A program made the translations under genes and the position numbers. The notes under the pieces were generated by a model. It saw nothing but the letters and a program-made list of their open reading frames with translations. It was not told where the DNA came from and made no database searches. A DNA stretch of 64,000 nt from Terrisporobacter petrolearius (lineage in GTDB: Bacteria > Bacillota > Clostridia > Peptostreptococcales > Peptostreptococcaceae), in contig NZ_JAHZMO010000002.1 of the NCBI RefSeq assembly GCF_020748185.1, positions 62,001-126,000 on the forward strand. The letters run 5' to 3'. Of this stretch, positions 51,222 through 59,558 are shown piece by piece (the stretch's first letter is position 1; each line of letters starts with the position of its first letter).

Positions 51222-52827
51222 AGTTTGCTTCAACTTGATTAGCTATATTACATGCATGATCTGATACTCTTTCTAAATTTGTTAATAAATCTAAGAATAG
51301 TACTCCAGAATCAATTGTACATTTTCCTTCATTTAATCTTTCCATATGAGTTTTCTTATAAAGCTTATTAAGAGCATCTACTTCGTCTTCTACTTTATAT
51401 ATTTCAGCTAAATCTTTTTTATTATTATCTGCTAAGCAACTTAATGAAGACTTGAAGTTTCTTTGCGCTTTATTGTATATGTTAGTCATTTCTTCAATAG
51501 CACTTTTAGAGAATTCTAAGTCTTTATCTATAGCTATTTTAGATAATTCAGATATATTTTCAGCATGATCAGATACTCTTTCAATATCATTAACTGTATT
51601 AAATAATAAGTCAACTTTATTTCTTTCATCATCATTTAAAGATGACTTAGAAAGTTTTAATAAATAGTTTAATATTTCTTTTTGTAATGTATTTACAGTT
51701 TCTTCATGTTTTTCTGTTTTATTAACAGATTCTATTGATTTATTTAATAAAGAATCCATAGAAGATTCTAATGCATAATTTGCTTTTTCACCCATTCTTA
51801 AAACTTCTTTTACTGTGTTTCCAAGAGCTATAGATGGAGTTTGAAGAATTCTTTCATCTAAGTATTTAGTTTTAACAGATGCTTCACTTTCTTCTTCTGT
51901 TATTGGCATAAGTTTTAGTACTATTTTTACTATATATTTTGCAAATGGTAATAAAATTAATACATTTACTACGTTGAATATTGTATGTGCATTTGCTATT
52001 TGTCTAGCTGCATCATTTGGATCTAAGTACTGAACAACCATACTTATTGGTTTACCTAATATTAGCATAAATATTATTGTTCCTATTACGTTAAATGTTA
52101 AATGCATTGTTGCTGCACGTTTGGCATTTCTAGAGGCTCCTATACTTGATAGTAATGAAGTAACACAAGTTCCTATATTATCACCATAAAGTATTGGAAG
52201 TGCTGCACTAAGTGGTATTAAACCTTGTGATGCTAAAGCTATAAGCATACCCATAGATGCGGAAGAACTTTGTATAATTCCTGTTATTGCAAATCCTGCA
52301 AGAATTCCTAGTACTGGATGTTTACCAAAATAAATAAATGCATCTCTGAAACCTTGGTATTCAGCTAAAGGTTTGACAGCATCTTTCATAAATTCCATAC
52401 CTGTAAATAAAATACCAAATCCTAAAAGTATAGTTGCTAATTCTTTAGTTTTTTGTTTTTTACTAAATAAATATAGTATTATACCTATTCCAAGGGCAAT
52501 TGGTGCTATTGCTTCTAAGTTAAATGATACTAATTGAGCTGTAACAGTTGTTCCTATATTTGCCCCCATTATTACACCTATTGCTTGGCTTAAACTCATA
52601 ATACCAGCATTAACAAAACCAACAACCATAACTGTTGACGCTGATGAACTTTGTATAATTCCTGTTACTACTGTTCCTACTAGAACACCCATAACTACGT
52701 TGCTAGTTAACTTTTCAACTATTTTTTTTAGTTTTTCTCCTGCTGCTTTTTGTAGACCATCTGCCATTAAGTTCATTCCGTATAAGAATAAACCTAAGCC
52801 TCCTAATAGACTTATTGCTATTTCCAA
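51220..52827 (-). CDS. Na/Pi cotransporter family protein with PhoU domain
   Basis: A 535-aa membrane protein. Two inverted repeats each carry the QSSSAS motif (QSSSASTVMVVGFVNAG and QSSSASMGMLIALAS), in about 8-9 TM helices up to residue 310. The C-terminal ~200 residues form a PhoU-like helical domain (ERVSDHAENISE and ERVSDHACNIANQ). It imports phosphate with Na+ (NptA-like); the PhoU tail is probably regulatory. Four Pho-box-like repeats lie upstream, in the same orientation, in agreement with phosphate control. Confidence 0.92.
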   Translation of the reverse strand: MEIAISLLGGLGLFLYGMNLMADGLQKAAGEKLKKIVEKLTSNVVMGVLVGTVVTGIIQSSSASTVMVVGFVNAGIMSLSQAIGVIMGANIGTTVTAQLVSFNLEAIAPIALGIGIILYLFSKKQKTKELATILLGFGILFTGMEFMKDAVKPLAEYQGFRDAFIYFGKHPVLGILAGFAITGIIQSSSASMGMLIALASQGLIPLSAALPILYGDNIGTCVTSLLSSIGASRNAKRAATMHLTFNVIGTIIFMLILGKPISMVVQYLDPNDAARQIANAHTIFNVVNVLILLPFAKYIVKIVLKLMPITEEESEASVKTKYLDERILQTPSIALGNTVKEVLRMGEKANYALESSMDSLLNKSIESVNKTEKHEETVNTLQKEILNYLLKLSKSSLNDDERNKVDLLFNTVNDIERVSDHAENISELSKIAIDKDLEFSKSAIEEMTNIYNKAQRNFKSSLSCLADNNKKDLAEIYKVEDEVDALNKLYKKTHMERLNEGKCTIDSGVLFLDLLTNLERVSDHACNIANQVEAN

Positions 52828-53196
52828 AATAATTTCCTCCTTAAGTTATACCTAGTGATTATTATCTGCTTTTATGTACAATTTTATCTTGCCATACATA
52901 TTTAACAATTATCTTTGCCATTTAGCAAATATTTAATAAATATTTAAGTTCCTATGAAATAATAATATATTTTTCGACTAATTTGGTTAAGGATAGGTTA
53001 AATAATTGTTAAGAAAATGTTAAATTATATATTAATTTTTAAAACACATTGTTATTTTTTACAGTTGAAATGAAATTATTATATTATTTTGCTACTATTT
53101 TCCCTTCCATATTCCTACTAATTTATTTAATAAAGTTTAATCTTAATTTATTAGATTAGTAAAATATTGGGTATTTATATTTTAGGAGGTGATTTT
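52828..53196. other. intergenic control region of the Na/Pi cotransporter
   Basis: No RBS-supported ORF apart from the small gene starting at 53197. It contains the Pho box at 52987-53023 and a TATTAT -10 candidate on the minus strand about 20 bases after the last repeat. Confidence 0.5.
52987..53025 (-). promoter_or_regulatory. Pho box: four TTAAC(A/C)-like repeats with 11-base period
   Basis: On the minus strand TTAACA, TTAACA, TTAACC and TTAACC occur with 11-base spacing (plus-strand TTAA at 52987, 52998, 53009, 53020). This is the arrangement of PhoP binding sites known from Bacillus. Confidence 0.75.
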
Positions 53197-53388
53197 GTGG
53201 AAGAAATAATGGCGCTAATAAATAGAAAGTTTTTAAAAGATAATGAGTTATTATATTTAGAAGATCATGATTTAGTTAAGTCTTGTGAATTTTTGAAACC
53301 ACATAATGCCCATTATAAAGAGTATTTAGTAGTAATTAATAATAATGATAAAGATGAAGAACATATTGTATGCTGTAAGTTCATATAG
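53197..53388 (+). CDS. small protein, 63 aa, unknown
   Basis: Starts at GTG 53197, with AGGAGGTG 8 bases upstream; the ATG at 53209 is in frame but lacks its own RBS. The protein is charged (NRKFLKDNELLYLEDHDL) and ends in HIVCCKFI. No membrane segment or known motif. A good RBS supports expression. It may form a unit with the next gene, 90 bases downstream. Confidence 0.6.
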   Translation: MEEIMALINRKFLKDNELLYLEDHDLVKSCEFLKPHNAHYKEYLVVINNNDKDEEHIVCCKFI

Positions 53389-53477
53389 TTTTCTAAATTT
53401 TTTTCCTTTTGTCATAGTCAAATCATATAATGAATAATTATATATAAATCAATTGATAAACTTTAGGAGGTATGTGA

Positions 53478-53669
53478 ATGAAGGAAGTATGTGCAGATTT
53501 GACTGTTTACTTTCAAGAGCCTTATTGGGTAGGAGAATACAAACGCATTTCAGAAGAAAAAATTGAAACAAGTAAAGTATTTTTTGACTATGAACCATTA
53601 ATTCATCAAGTTTATAATTATTATTTGAAAAATTGGAACAAACTTAATTTCACCGTATCTTATGAATAA
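53478..53669 (+). CDS. short YjdF/DUF2992-like protein
   Basis: A 63-aa protein, MKEVCADLTVYFQEPYWVG..., that resembles the N-terminal half of YjdF (DUF2992), whose usual length is about 130-140 aa, with LTVYF..PYWVG and EPLIHQVYNYYL. The Lys-rich C-terminal half is absent and a terminator follows, so it is a short form or a decayed gene. AGGAGG lies 7 bases before ATG. YjdF proteins are often under the azaaromatic-binding yjdF riboswitch; I see none in the 89-base leader. Confidence 0.6.
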   Translation: MKEVCADLTVYFQEPYWVGEYKRISEEKIETSKVFFDYEPLIHQVYNYYLKNWNKLNFTVSYE

Positions 53670-53681
53670 ATAAATGTATGG

Positions 53682-53729
53682 AAAAATAGCTAGGCTTATG
53701 TTTTATGATATAATAATCTAGCTATTTTT
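53682..53729 (+). terminator. terminator after the short yjdF-like gene
   Basis: AAAAATAGCTAG (53682-53693) pairs with CTAGCTATTTTT (53718-53729). Confidence 0.8.
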
Positions 53730-53772
53730 ATATTGAGTTTTTCATTGCAATATTTGCATCTCCTAGTACATA

Positions 53773-54684
53773 TTAAACTAATGTATGATTTCTTGGTTTT
53801 TCTTTAAGTAGGTCTTTTATTACCTCTTTAAACATTATTGGTTTATGTAAAAAATCTCTCAAATCAATTTCTTCATCTGCATAAAGGCAAAGCCTTACAA
53901 ATCCATCATTAGTAATAATCATTTTATTGCACCTCTCACAAAAACAATCACTAATTGGTGAAATAATTCCTACTCTCCCTTTTGACTTTTCCATCTTATA
54001 ATATTTAACATTATGATCTTCCTCAAATCCTGATATATTAATATCTTCAAGGCTTTCCATTAATTCTTTTGTATTAACATAACTTAAATCATAAAGTCTT
54101 TTACTGCTACCCCATGGTGTAAGTTCTACAAACCTAACATCCACATTATTGTATTTTGTCAGTCTAATAAAATCATATACTTCGTCTGTATTAAATTCAT
54201 CTATAAGTACACAATTAATTTTAACTGGCAATTTAAGTCTTATACATGTATTTAAAGCATTTAACACTTGTGTTAAACTTCCACCCCTAGTTACTGCATT
54301 ATATTTATATTCTTTTAGAGAATCAATACTTAAATTTACCCTATCAAGACCGCTATTTTTCAATTCCAATGCTTTTTCACTGAAATGTTGACCGTTTGTT
54401 GTAATAGAAATATCTTCTATATTACACTCATGTTTAGCAAAATAAATTAAATCCTTTAAATAAGGATATAAGAGAGGCTCTCCTCCTATAAACTTTATTT
54501 TGTTGACACCAAGTTCTTTAAAGTTTTTTATTATAAACTTATAATCATCAAAACTTAGTATATTATTAACATATTCATCTTCAACTGTTTCGTCTTCCTC
54601 TTTACAGTAAACGCACCTTAAATCACATTTATCTGTAAGAGAAATTCTAAGATAGTTTATTTCTCTTGAATAGCTGTCTTTCAT
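53773..54684 (-). CDS. MoaA-like radical SAM protein lacking the GG tail
   Basis: A 303-aa radical SAM protein. The N-terminal 4Fe-4S motif is CDLRCVYC; GGEPLLYP and TTNGQHF are SAM-binding segments; the C-terminal cluster is CFCERC ... RLC. This layout is that of GTP 3',8-cyclase (MoaA), first enzyme of molybdopterin synthesis. MoaA normally ends with a conserved GG at about residue 320-340; here it stops at KPRNHTLV, so the GG tail needed for product formation is missing. No other moco gene is in the window. It may be a MoaA paralogue with another substrate or a truncated gene. RBS is weak (AGAGGGTAAC). Confidence 0.75.
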   Translation of the reverse strand: MKDSYSREINYLRISLTDKCDLRCVYCKEEDETVEDEYVNNILSFDDYKFIIKNFKELGVNKIKFIGGEPLLYPYLKDLIYFAKHECNIEDISITTNGQHFSEKALELKNSGLDRVNLSIDSLKEYKYNAVTRGGSLTQVLNALNTCIRLKLPVKINCVLIDEFNTDEVYDFIRLTKYNNVDVRFVELTPWGSSKRLYDLSYVNTKELMESLEDINISGFEEDHNVKYYKMEKSKGRVGIISPISDCFCERCNKMIITNDGFVRLCLYADEEIDLRDFLHKPIMFKEVIKDLLKEKPRNHTLV

Positions 54685-54768
54685 TTAGTTACCCTCTTTG
54701 CTTATAATTTTCCTCTTTAATTATATAATATTACTTAAAGTCAATTAATTCAAATATTTTCATGAAAA

Positions 54769-54798
54769 ATAGCATAAAAATATAAATTTTTATGCTAT
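54769..54798 (-). terminator. terminator after the mini membrane protein gene
   Basis: ATAGCATAAAAAT pairs with ATTTTTATGCTAT (54769-54781 with 54786-54798), directly after the stop codon. Confidence 0.75.
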
Positions 54799-54803
54799 AA
54801 GTC

Positions 54804-54944
54804 TTAATATTTATCGTATTTATCTAAATTTTCTTCTTTTTTCTCTTTTTGTCTCTCAATAATTTTCATAATAAGTAGAATTATGGAACCAATTATTATT
54901 ACTCCATAAAATAATATAAATATACTAAAGATAATCATATCCAT
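54804..54944 (-). CDS. mini membrane protein, 46 aa
   Basis: A short gene starting ATG 54942-54944, with GGGAG 7 bases upstream, 18 bases after the YbjQ gene. The protein has one long TM helix (IIFSIFILFYGVIIIGSIIL, about 4-26) and a charged cytoplasmic tail (RQKEKKEENLDKYDKY). It is followed at once by a terminator. Co-transcription with the YbjQ-like gene suggests it may tether or assist it. No family recognised. Confidence 0.7.
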   Translation of the reverse strand: MDMIIFSIFILFYGVIIIGSIILLIMKIIERQKEKKEENLDKYDKY

Positions 54945-54962
54945 AAATATGCTCCCTAAAAA

Positions 54963-55280
54963 TTACTCCTCTATTAAAACTGCTGTACCATAAGCAATTA
55001 CTTCACTAGCACCAGCCATAATTGCTGAAGTACCTATTTTCATACCTATAATAGCATTTGCCCCCATATCCTCAGCTTTTTCTACCATTCTTCCTACGGC
55101 AATTTTTCTAGCCTCTTCCATCATTTCTTGATAAGCTTTTATTTCCCCACCAACTAAAGTTTTAAAACTAGCACCTATATCTTTACCTATATTTTTTGTT
55201 CTAACTGTACTTGCTGATACAAATCCATAAACTTCTTTTATTTCTTTTCCTGGTACATTATTAATTGTAGTTATTATCAT
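54963..55280 (-). CDS. YbjQ/UPF0145 family protein
   Basis: A 105-aa protein matching the YbjQ family: TTINNVPGKEIKEVYGFVSA, then MGANAIIGMKIGTSAI and YGTAVLI. Family members form pentamers and are sometimes called heavy-metal-binding, without firm function. No Cys is present here. GGAGG lies 8 bases before the ATG. First gene of the unit with the mini membrane protein. Confidence 0.9.
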   Translation of the reverse strand: MIITTINNVPGKEIKEVYGFVSASTVRTKNIGKDIGASFKTLVGGEIKAYQEMMEEARKIAVGRMVEKAEDMGANAIIGMKIGTSAIMAGASEVIAYGTAVLIEE

Positions 55281-55363
55281 ATATACCCTCCTAAAGCTCT
55301 TTTTACTTTAATTGTAACAAATGTTGATAATTTATTGCATTACAATATTGTTAGATAATTATA

Positions 55364-56704
55364 TTATCCTATGCCTCCAAGTAGTATTCCTGCTATTAAT
55401 ACTATTAATGTTAAAAATACATATACATATTTGGCCATAGGATTAAACCAAGATCCAAGTAATTTTTTAGAACCAGTTTCAATTTCTGATTTTGCCTTAT
55501 CAATACCAACTACCCAGAAAAACATTATTGCTGCTATAAATGCTCCAAGAGGTATTATATAAATTGATACAAAATCCATCCACTTTCCTAGCACATCTCC
55601 ACTTTCCACAAATAATCCAAATATAAATGCCAAGAAGCAAACAAGTATCACAGATAATTTTCTACTTAATTTCAAATTACTTTGTATAGCTTCTATTGGT
55701 ACTTCTAATAAATTCATTAATGATGTTATAGATGCAAATAATACTGATATAAAAAATACTATGGCAAATATTCTTCCAAAAGGCATTAGTTTAAATACTG
55801 ATGGCAGTGTTATAAAAAGTAATGGTGGTCCTGCAGTTGGATCCAAATTAAATGCAAATACTGCTGGAATAATTACAAGCCCTGCAGTTAAAGCTGCTAA
55901 GGTATCAAATACAACTGTATTCTTTGCTGCATTTGGTATGTCTATATCTCTTTTTAAATAACTTCCATATACTATCATTCCAGACCCTGCTATGGATAAT
56001 GAGAAAAATGCTTGACCTAGGGCATAAATCCAAGTTTTTGGTTGAGATAAATACTCCCACTTTGGAACAAATAAATAATTTATTCCATCCTTTGCTCCAT
56101 CTAACATTAAAACTCTTACTAAAAGTAATAAAAATAAAATATAAAATGTTGGCATCATAATTTTATTTACTTTTTCAATGCCATTTGAAACACCAAGTAG
56201 TAAAATTAACGCTGTAATTAACAAGGCTAAAAAGTGCCACATTACACTACCAAAAGGTCCTGCTATAGCTCCAAAATATGCACCTGAATCTATAGCATTT
56301 AGGGCTTCTCCAGAAATACTTCCTACTAAGAACTTTATAAACCACCCTACTACAACAGCATATCCAACAGCTATACCAAAAGCACCCAGTACTGGTATAA
56401 TTCCAAATAAACCTCCGCCTTTTTTATCTTTTGTTTCTAATGCATTTTTAAATGATCCTATTGGACCACTTTGTGTCATTCTGCCAAAAGCAAACTCTCC
56501 CATAAGTCCTGTGCATCCTAATAAAACTATAAATAAAATATAAGGTATTAAAAAAGCTGCCCCTCCAAATTGACCAATTCTGTATGGAAACATCCATATG
56601 TTTCCCATTCCTACAGCTGAACCTATACATGCTAATATAAATCCTGCTTTTGAGGTAAAAAGGTCTCTATTTTCTCTTTGACTTTTTGCATTATTATCAG
56701 ACAT
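55364..56704 (-). CDS. neurotransmitter:sodium symporter (NSS) family transporter
   Basis: A 446-aa LeuT-fold transporter with about 11-12 TM helices. The N-terminus has the motif ACIGSAVGMGNIWMFPYRIG (TM1, unwound Na+/substrate site); SLSIAGSGMIVYGSY is the TM6 region. The family imports amino acids or amines with Na+. Start ATG 56702-56704 is chosen because it is 8 bases after GGAGG; the ATG 6 bases upstream is too close. Substrate unknown; bacterial members often carry tyrosine, tryptophan or leucine. Confidence 0.92.
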   Translation of the reverse strand: MSDNNAKSQRENRDLFTSKAGFILACIGSAVGMGNIWMFPYRIGQFGGAAFLIPYILFIVLLGCTGLMGEFAFGRMTQSGPIGSFKNALETKDKKGGGLFGIIPVLGAFGIAVGYAVVVGWFIKFLVGSISGEALNAIDSGAYFGAIAGPFGSVMWHFLALLITALILLLGVSNGIEKVNKIMMPTFYILFLLLLVRVLMLDGAKDGINYLFVPKWEYLSQPKTWIYALGQAFFSLSIAGSGMIVYGSYLKRDIDIPNAAKNTVVFDTLAALTAGLVIIPAVFAFNLDPTAGPPLLFITLPSVFKLMPFGRIFAIVFFISVLFASITSLMNLLEVPIEAIQSNLKLSRKLSVILVCFLAFIFGLFVESGDVLGKWMDFVSIYIIPLGAFIAAIMFFWVVGIDKAKSEIETGSKKLLGSWFNPMAKYVYVFLTLIVLIAGILLGGIG

Positions 56705-56883
56705 AATCATCTCCTCCTTTGATTTTTTCTGTTATAATTATATGAATTTTTTTATTTTAAATCATATGATTTAAATAATTTTACCATAAATTGTAAATAT
56801 TAACTATAATTTACTATATAAGCTTAATGGATAGTTGAATATTGATTATTAAAGTACTACTCTTATAATTGGAGGTGTGTAAA

Positions 56884-57864
56884 GTGAAAAAGGGATATTT
56901 ATACATAGCTATAGCAACAATTTTATTTAGTTCTATGGAAATAATGTTAAAAACCATTTCTCAAAGCTTCAATCCCATACAGCTAACTTTTGAAAGATTT
57001 TTTATTGGAGGCTTAATATTACTGCCCTTTGCAATTAAATCACTTAAATCTAAAAATGAATCCCTTAATAAAGAAGATATAAAACAATTTCTATTATTAG
57101 GATTTATGTGCGTTGTTGTCAGCATGACTTTTTATCAACTTTCTGTAAATTATACAAAAGCTTCTGTTGTTGCAGTTATTTTCAGCTGTAATCCTGTTTT
57201 CGTAATGATATTTGCTTATATGTTCTTAAAAGAAGAAATCCACTCCCATAATATCCTCTCCCTTATTCTAGAAATAATGGGAATTATTATAATCATTAAT
57301 CCCTTATCAATTAAATTATCACCTATAGGCCTTACTTTAACCATTCTGGCAGCTATTACATTTGCTTTGTATGGTGTATTAGGTAAGAAAAGTACAAAAA
57401 AATTTGGTGGAGAAGTTGTAACTTGCTTTAGCTTCATTTTTGGAAGTATTGAAATGCTTATTTTAATATCAATAGGACATGTTTCTTCTATATCAACTCT
57501 TTTAACTTCATTTAACCTAGATAACTTTGCAAATGTACCTTTATTTACTGGATATAATATAAGTAATATTTTAGTTGTAATTTATATTTATGTTTTTGTA
57601 ACAGGTCTTGGATATGCTTCTTATTTTAAGGCCATGGAAGAAACTTCGGCTAATACATCATCTTTAGTATTTTTCTTTAAACCGGTTCTCTCTCCTATTT
57701 TCGCTTTTATTTTTATAGGGGAATTCATTCCTATGAATATGATTGTGGGAATTTTATTTATAGTTATTGGTTCTATTTTTACAATCATGTGTAATATGTC
57801 ATTGGACAAAAGGTTATTAGAAGAGGAAGATGAAATAAGTTCAAATCAGCAAAACTTCACTTAA
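56884..57864 (+). CDS. EamA (DMT) family transporter
   Basis: A 326-aa protein with ten TM helices in two EamA repeats (about 5-140 and 150-300). GYLYIAIATILFSSMEIMLK starts the first, and LTLTILAAITFALYGVLGKK the second. The family exports metabolites such as amino acids or riboflavin. The start is GTG 56884 behind GGAGGTG; the in-frame TTG at 56869 overlaps the RBS. Substrate not deducible. Confidence 0.88.
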   Translation: MKKGYLYIAIATILFSSMEIMLKTISQSFNPIQLTFERFFIGGLILLPFAIKSLKSKNESLNKEDIKQFLLLGFMCVVVSMTFYQLSVNYTKASVVAVIFSCNPVFVMIFAYMFLKEEIHSHNILSLILEIMGIIIIINPLSIKLSPIGLTLTILAAITFALYGVLGKKSTKKFGGEVVTCFSFIFGSIEMLILISIGHVSSISTLLTSFNLDNFANVPLFTGYNISNILVVIYIYVFVTGLGYASYFKAMEETSANTSSLVFFFKPVLSPIFAFIFIGEFIPMNMIVGILFIVIGSIFTIMCNMSLDKRLLEEEDEISSNQQNFT

Positions 57865-57865
57865 A

Positions 57866-57894
57866 AAAAGTATAAGCTTATCGCTTATACTTTT
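57866..57894. terminator. bidirectional terminator
   Basis: AAAAGTATAAGC pairs with GCTTATACTTTT (57866-57877 with 57883-57894) between the convergent EamA and HD-domain genes. Confidence 0.85.
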
Positions 57895-57897
57895 ATA

Positions 57898-58476
57898 TTA
57901 TGAACTAACAGCTTGTCCTACAAGTCCTATTTCTTTAGCTACTGATTTCATTCCTTCTATTGTTTGTTCTATAACCTCTTCTAAAGGTTTATCTAACATT
58001 TCACATCCATTTTTTATAACTTCTCTATTTACACCTGCAGCAAAGCCACTAGATTTAAATTTTTTCTTAACTGATTTCAACCCTAAATCTAATACGCTCT
58101 TAGATGGTCTCATAATGGCTGTAGCATTTATAAGACCTGTTAGCTCATCAATTGTATATAATACCTTCTCCATGTTGTTTTCTGGCTTTACATCACAAAC
58201 TAGACCATATCCATGACTAACAACAGAACGTATTAATTCTTCGTCTAAATCTTTTTCTCTCATTATTTCTATTACTTTCTTACAGTGCTCATCAGGATAT
58301 TTTTCATAATCTAAGTCATGTAATAGTCCTACTATTCCCCATTTTTCTGGATCTTCATTATAAAGTTTAGCAAAATGTCTCATAACACCTTCCACTGCAA
58401 GAGCATGATTAATCAAATGCTCATCTTCGTTATACTCCTTTAGTATATTCCATGCTTCTTCTCTTGTTGGATACAT
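57898..58476 (-). CDS. HD-domain hydrolase
   Basis: A 192-aa protein of the HD superfamily: HALAVEGVMRHFAKLY (first His), LLHDLDYEKYPDEHC (HD pair and following His) and VVSHGYGLVCDVKP (third His), a metal-dependent phosphohydrolase core. The C-terminal half is helical. HDIG-type proteins of this size are common in Clostridia; the substrate (nucleotide or other phosphoester) is unknown. AGGAGG precedes the ATG. Confidence 0.85.
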   Translation of the reverse strand: MYPTREEAWNILKEYNEDEHLINHALAVEGVMRHFAKLYNEDPEKWGIVGLLHDLDYEKYPDEHCKKVIEIMREKDLDEELIRSVVSHGYGLVCDVKPENNMEKVLYTIDELTGLINATAIMRPSKSVLDLGLKSVKKKFKSSGFAAGVNREVIKNGCEMLDKPLEEVIEQTIEGMKSVAKEIGLVGQAVSS

Positions 58477-58597
58477 ATATTATTCCTCCTATGATTAATA
58501 TTATCTTATATTATTATATCACCAATTAATACCAATTAACTTAAGATATTATAAATTATTCCAATTTTCTTGAAATTTAAAACATTATTTATCATAT

Positions 58598-58634
58598 AAA
58601 AATAACAACCACTTATTCAGTGATTGTTATTTTT
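58598..58634 (-). terminator. terminator of the prsA-like gene
   Basis: AAAAATAACAACCAC pairs with GTGATTGTTATTTTT (one mismatch); the 3' arm overlaps the end of the coding region. Confidence 0.7.
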
Positions 58635-59545
58635 CCGTTTTTATATAATGAGTCTATATGTTTTGTATATTTTTCGTTTAATATTTTAGCTTTTATATCA
58701 TCTTTACTATCTTCAAAGGACTTTGTAACAGACTTTTTATCACTTACTTTTACAATGTGATATCCATAAGGTGTTTCAATTAGATTTGAAACTTTGTTTG
58801 TATCTAGTTTAAATACTTCTTTAGTAAATTCAATATTTTTATCACTCTTGGCAAAGTATCCCAAGTCTCCACCGTCTTTTCCTGAATTTTTATCATCAGA
58901 GTATTCCTTTGCTAAATTAGCAAAGTCTTCATTATTTTTTATTTTATCTAAAACACTTTGTGCCTTTTCTTTTAATTTTTCTTTTTCTTCTTTACTAACT
59001 TCTTTATTGTCTTTATCTAAAGTAGATATTAAAATTTGACTAGCCTTTACTTCTTCAATATTAAATTGGTCTTTGTGATTATTGTAGTAAGCTTCCATTT
59101 CCTTGTCTGAAATAGTTATATCTTTTAAGAAGTTTTCCTTATATTTTGCTACAACCAAGTCTTTTTTAATTTGTTCATTTAAAAAGTCCTCTGTAACACC
59201 AGCTTCTTCTAATTTTACTTTATAAAGTGGATTTGTATTTAATGTATCTTTAAGTTGGTCAAATTTTTCATTTACTTCACTATCTTCTATTTTAATGTTT
59301 TGCTTTTGTGCATCTTGATAAGCCACTTCATTATCTATAATAAATGATAATACATCATTGTTTATTTCATCACTATTTTCATCTTTTTTTTCTATATATC
59401 CTGTAGCATCTAAAAATTCTTCTGTCTTTTTATATGCGTCTTTGCTTATGTCCACATCATTAACCTTTGCTAAGTTTTTGTTAGAGCATGCTACCATATT
59501 TATAGAGATTAAAATTGTTAATCCCATAAGAGTTATTTTTTTCAA
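58613..59545 (-). CDS. prsA: peptidyl-prolyl isomerase lipoprotein, PrsA-like foldase
   Basis: A 310-aa extracellular lipoprotein. The start is TTG 59543-59545 with GGAGG 7 bases upstream (an open frame upstream lacks an RBS). The signal KKITLMGLTILISINMVAC ends in a lipobox Cys at about 20. A SurA-like N-domain is followed by the parvulin domain (about 165-265): VKASQILIS, FANLAKEYSDD, GGDLGYFAK and PYGYHIVKV. It helps secreted proteins fold. The gene follows the deacetylase gene with a 13-base gap, so they may be co-expressed. Confidence 0.9.
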   Translation of the reverse strand: MKKITLMGLTILISINMVACSNKNLAKVNDVDISKDAYKKTEEFLDATGYIEKKDENSDEINNDVLSFIIDNEVAYQDAQKQNIKIEDSEVNEKFDQLKDTLNTNPLYKVKLEEAGVTEDFLNEQIKKDLVVAKYKENFLKDITISDKEMEAYYNNHKDQFNIEEVKASQILISTLDKDNKEVSKEEKEKLKEKAQSVLDKIKNNEDFANLAKEYSDDKNSGKDGGDLGYFAKSDKNIEFTKEVFKLDTNKVSNLIETPYGYHIVKVSDKKSVTKSFEDSKDDIKAKILNEKYTKHIDSLYKNGKITITE

Positions 59546-59558
59546 TTTTTTACCTCCA

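Noticed and set aside
53389-53477. yjdF-type riboswitch before the short yjdF-like gene
   Set aside because: Only 89 bases separate the genes and no structured, G-rich consensus is visible.
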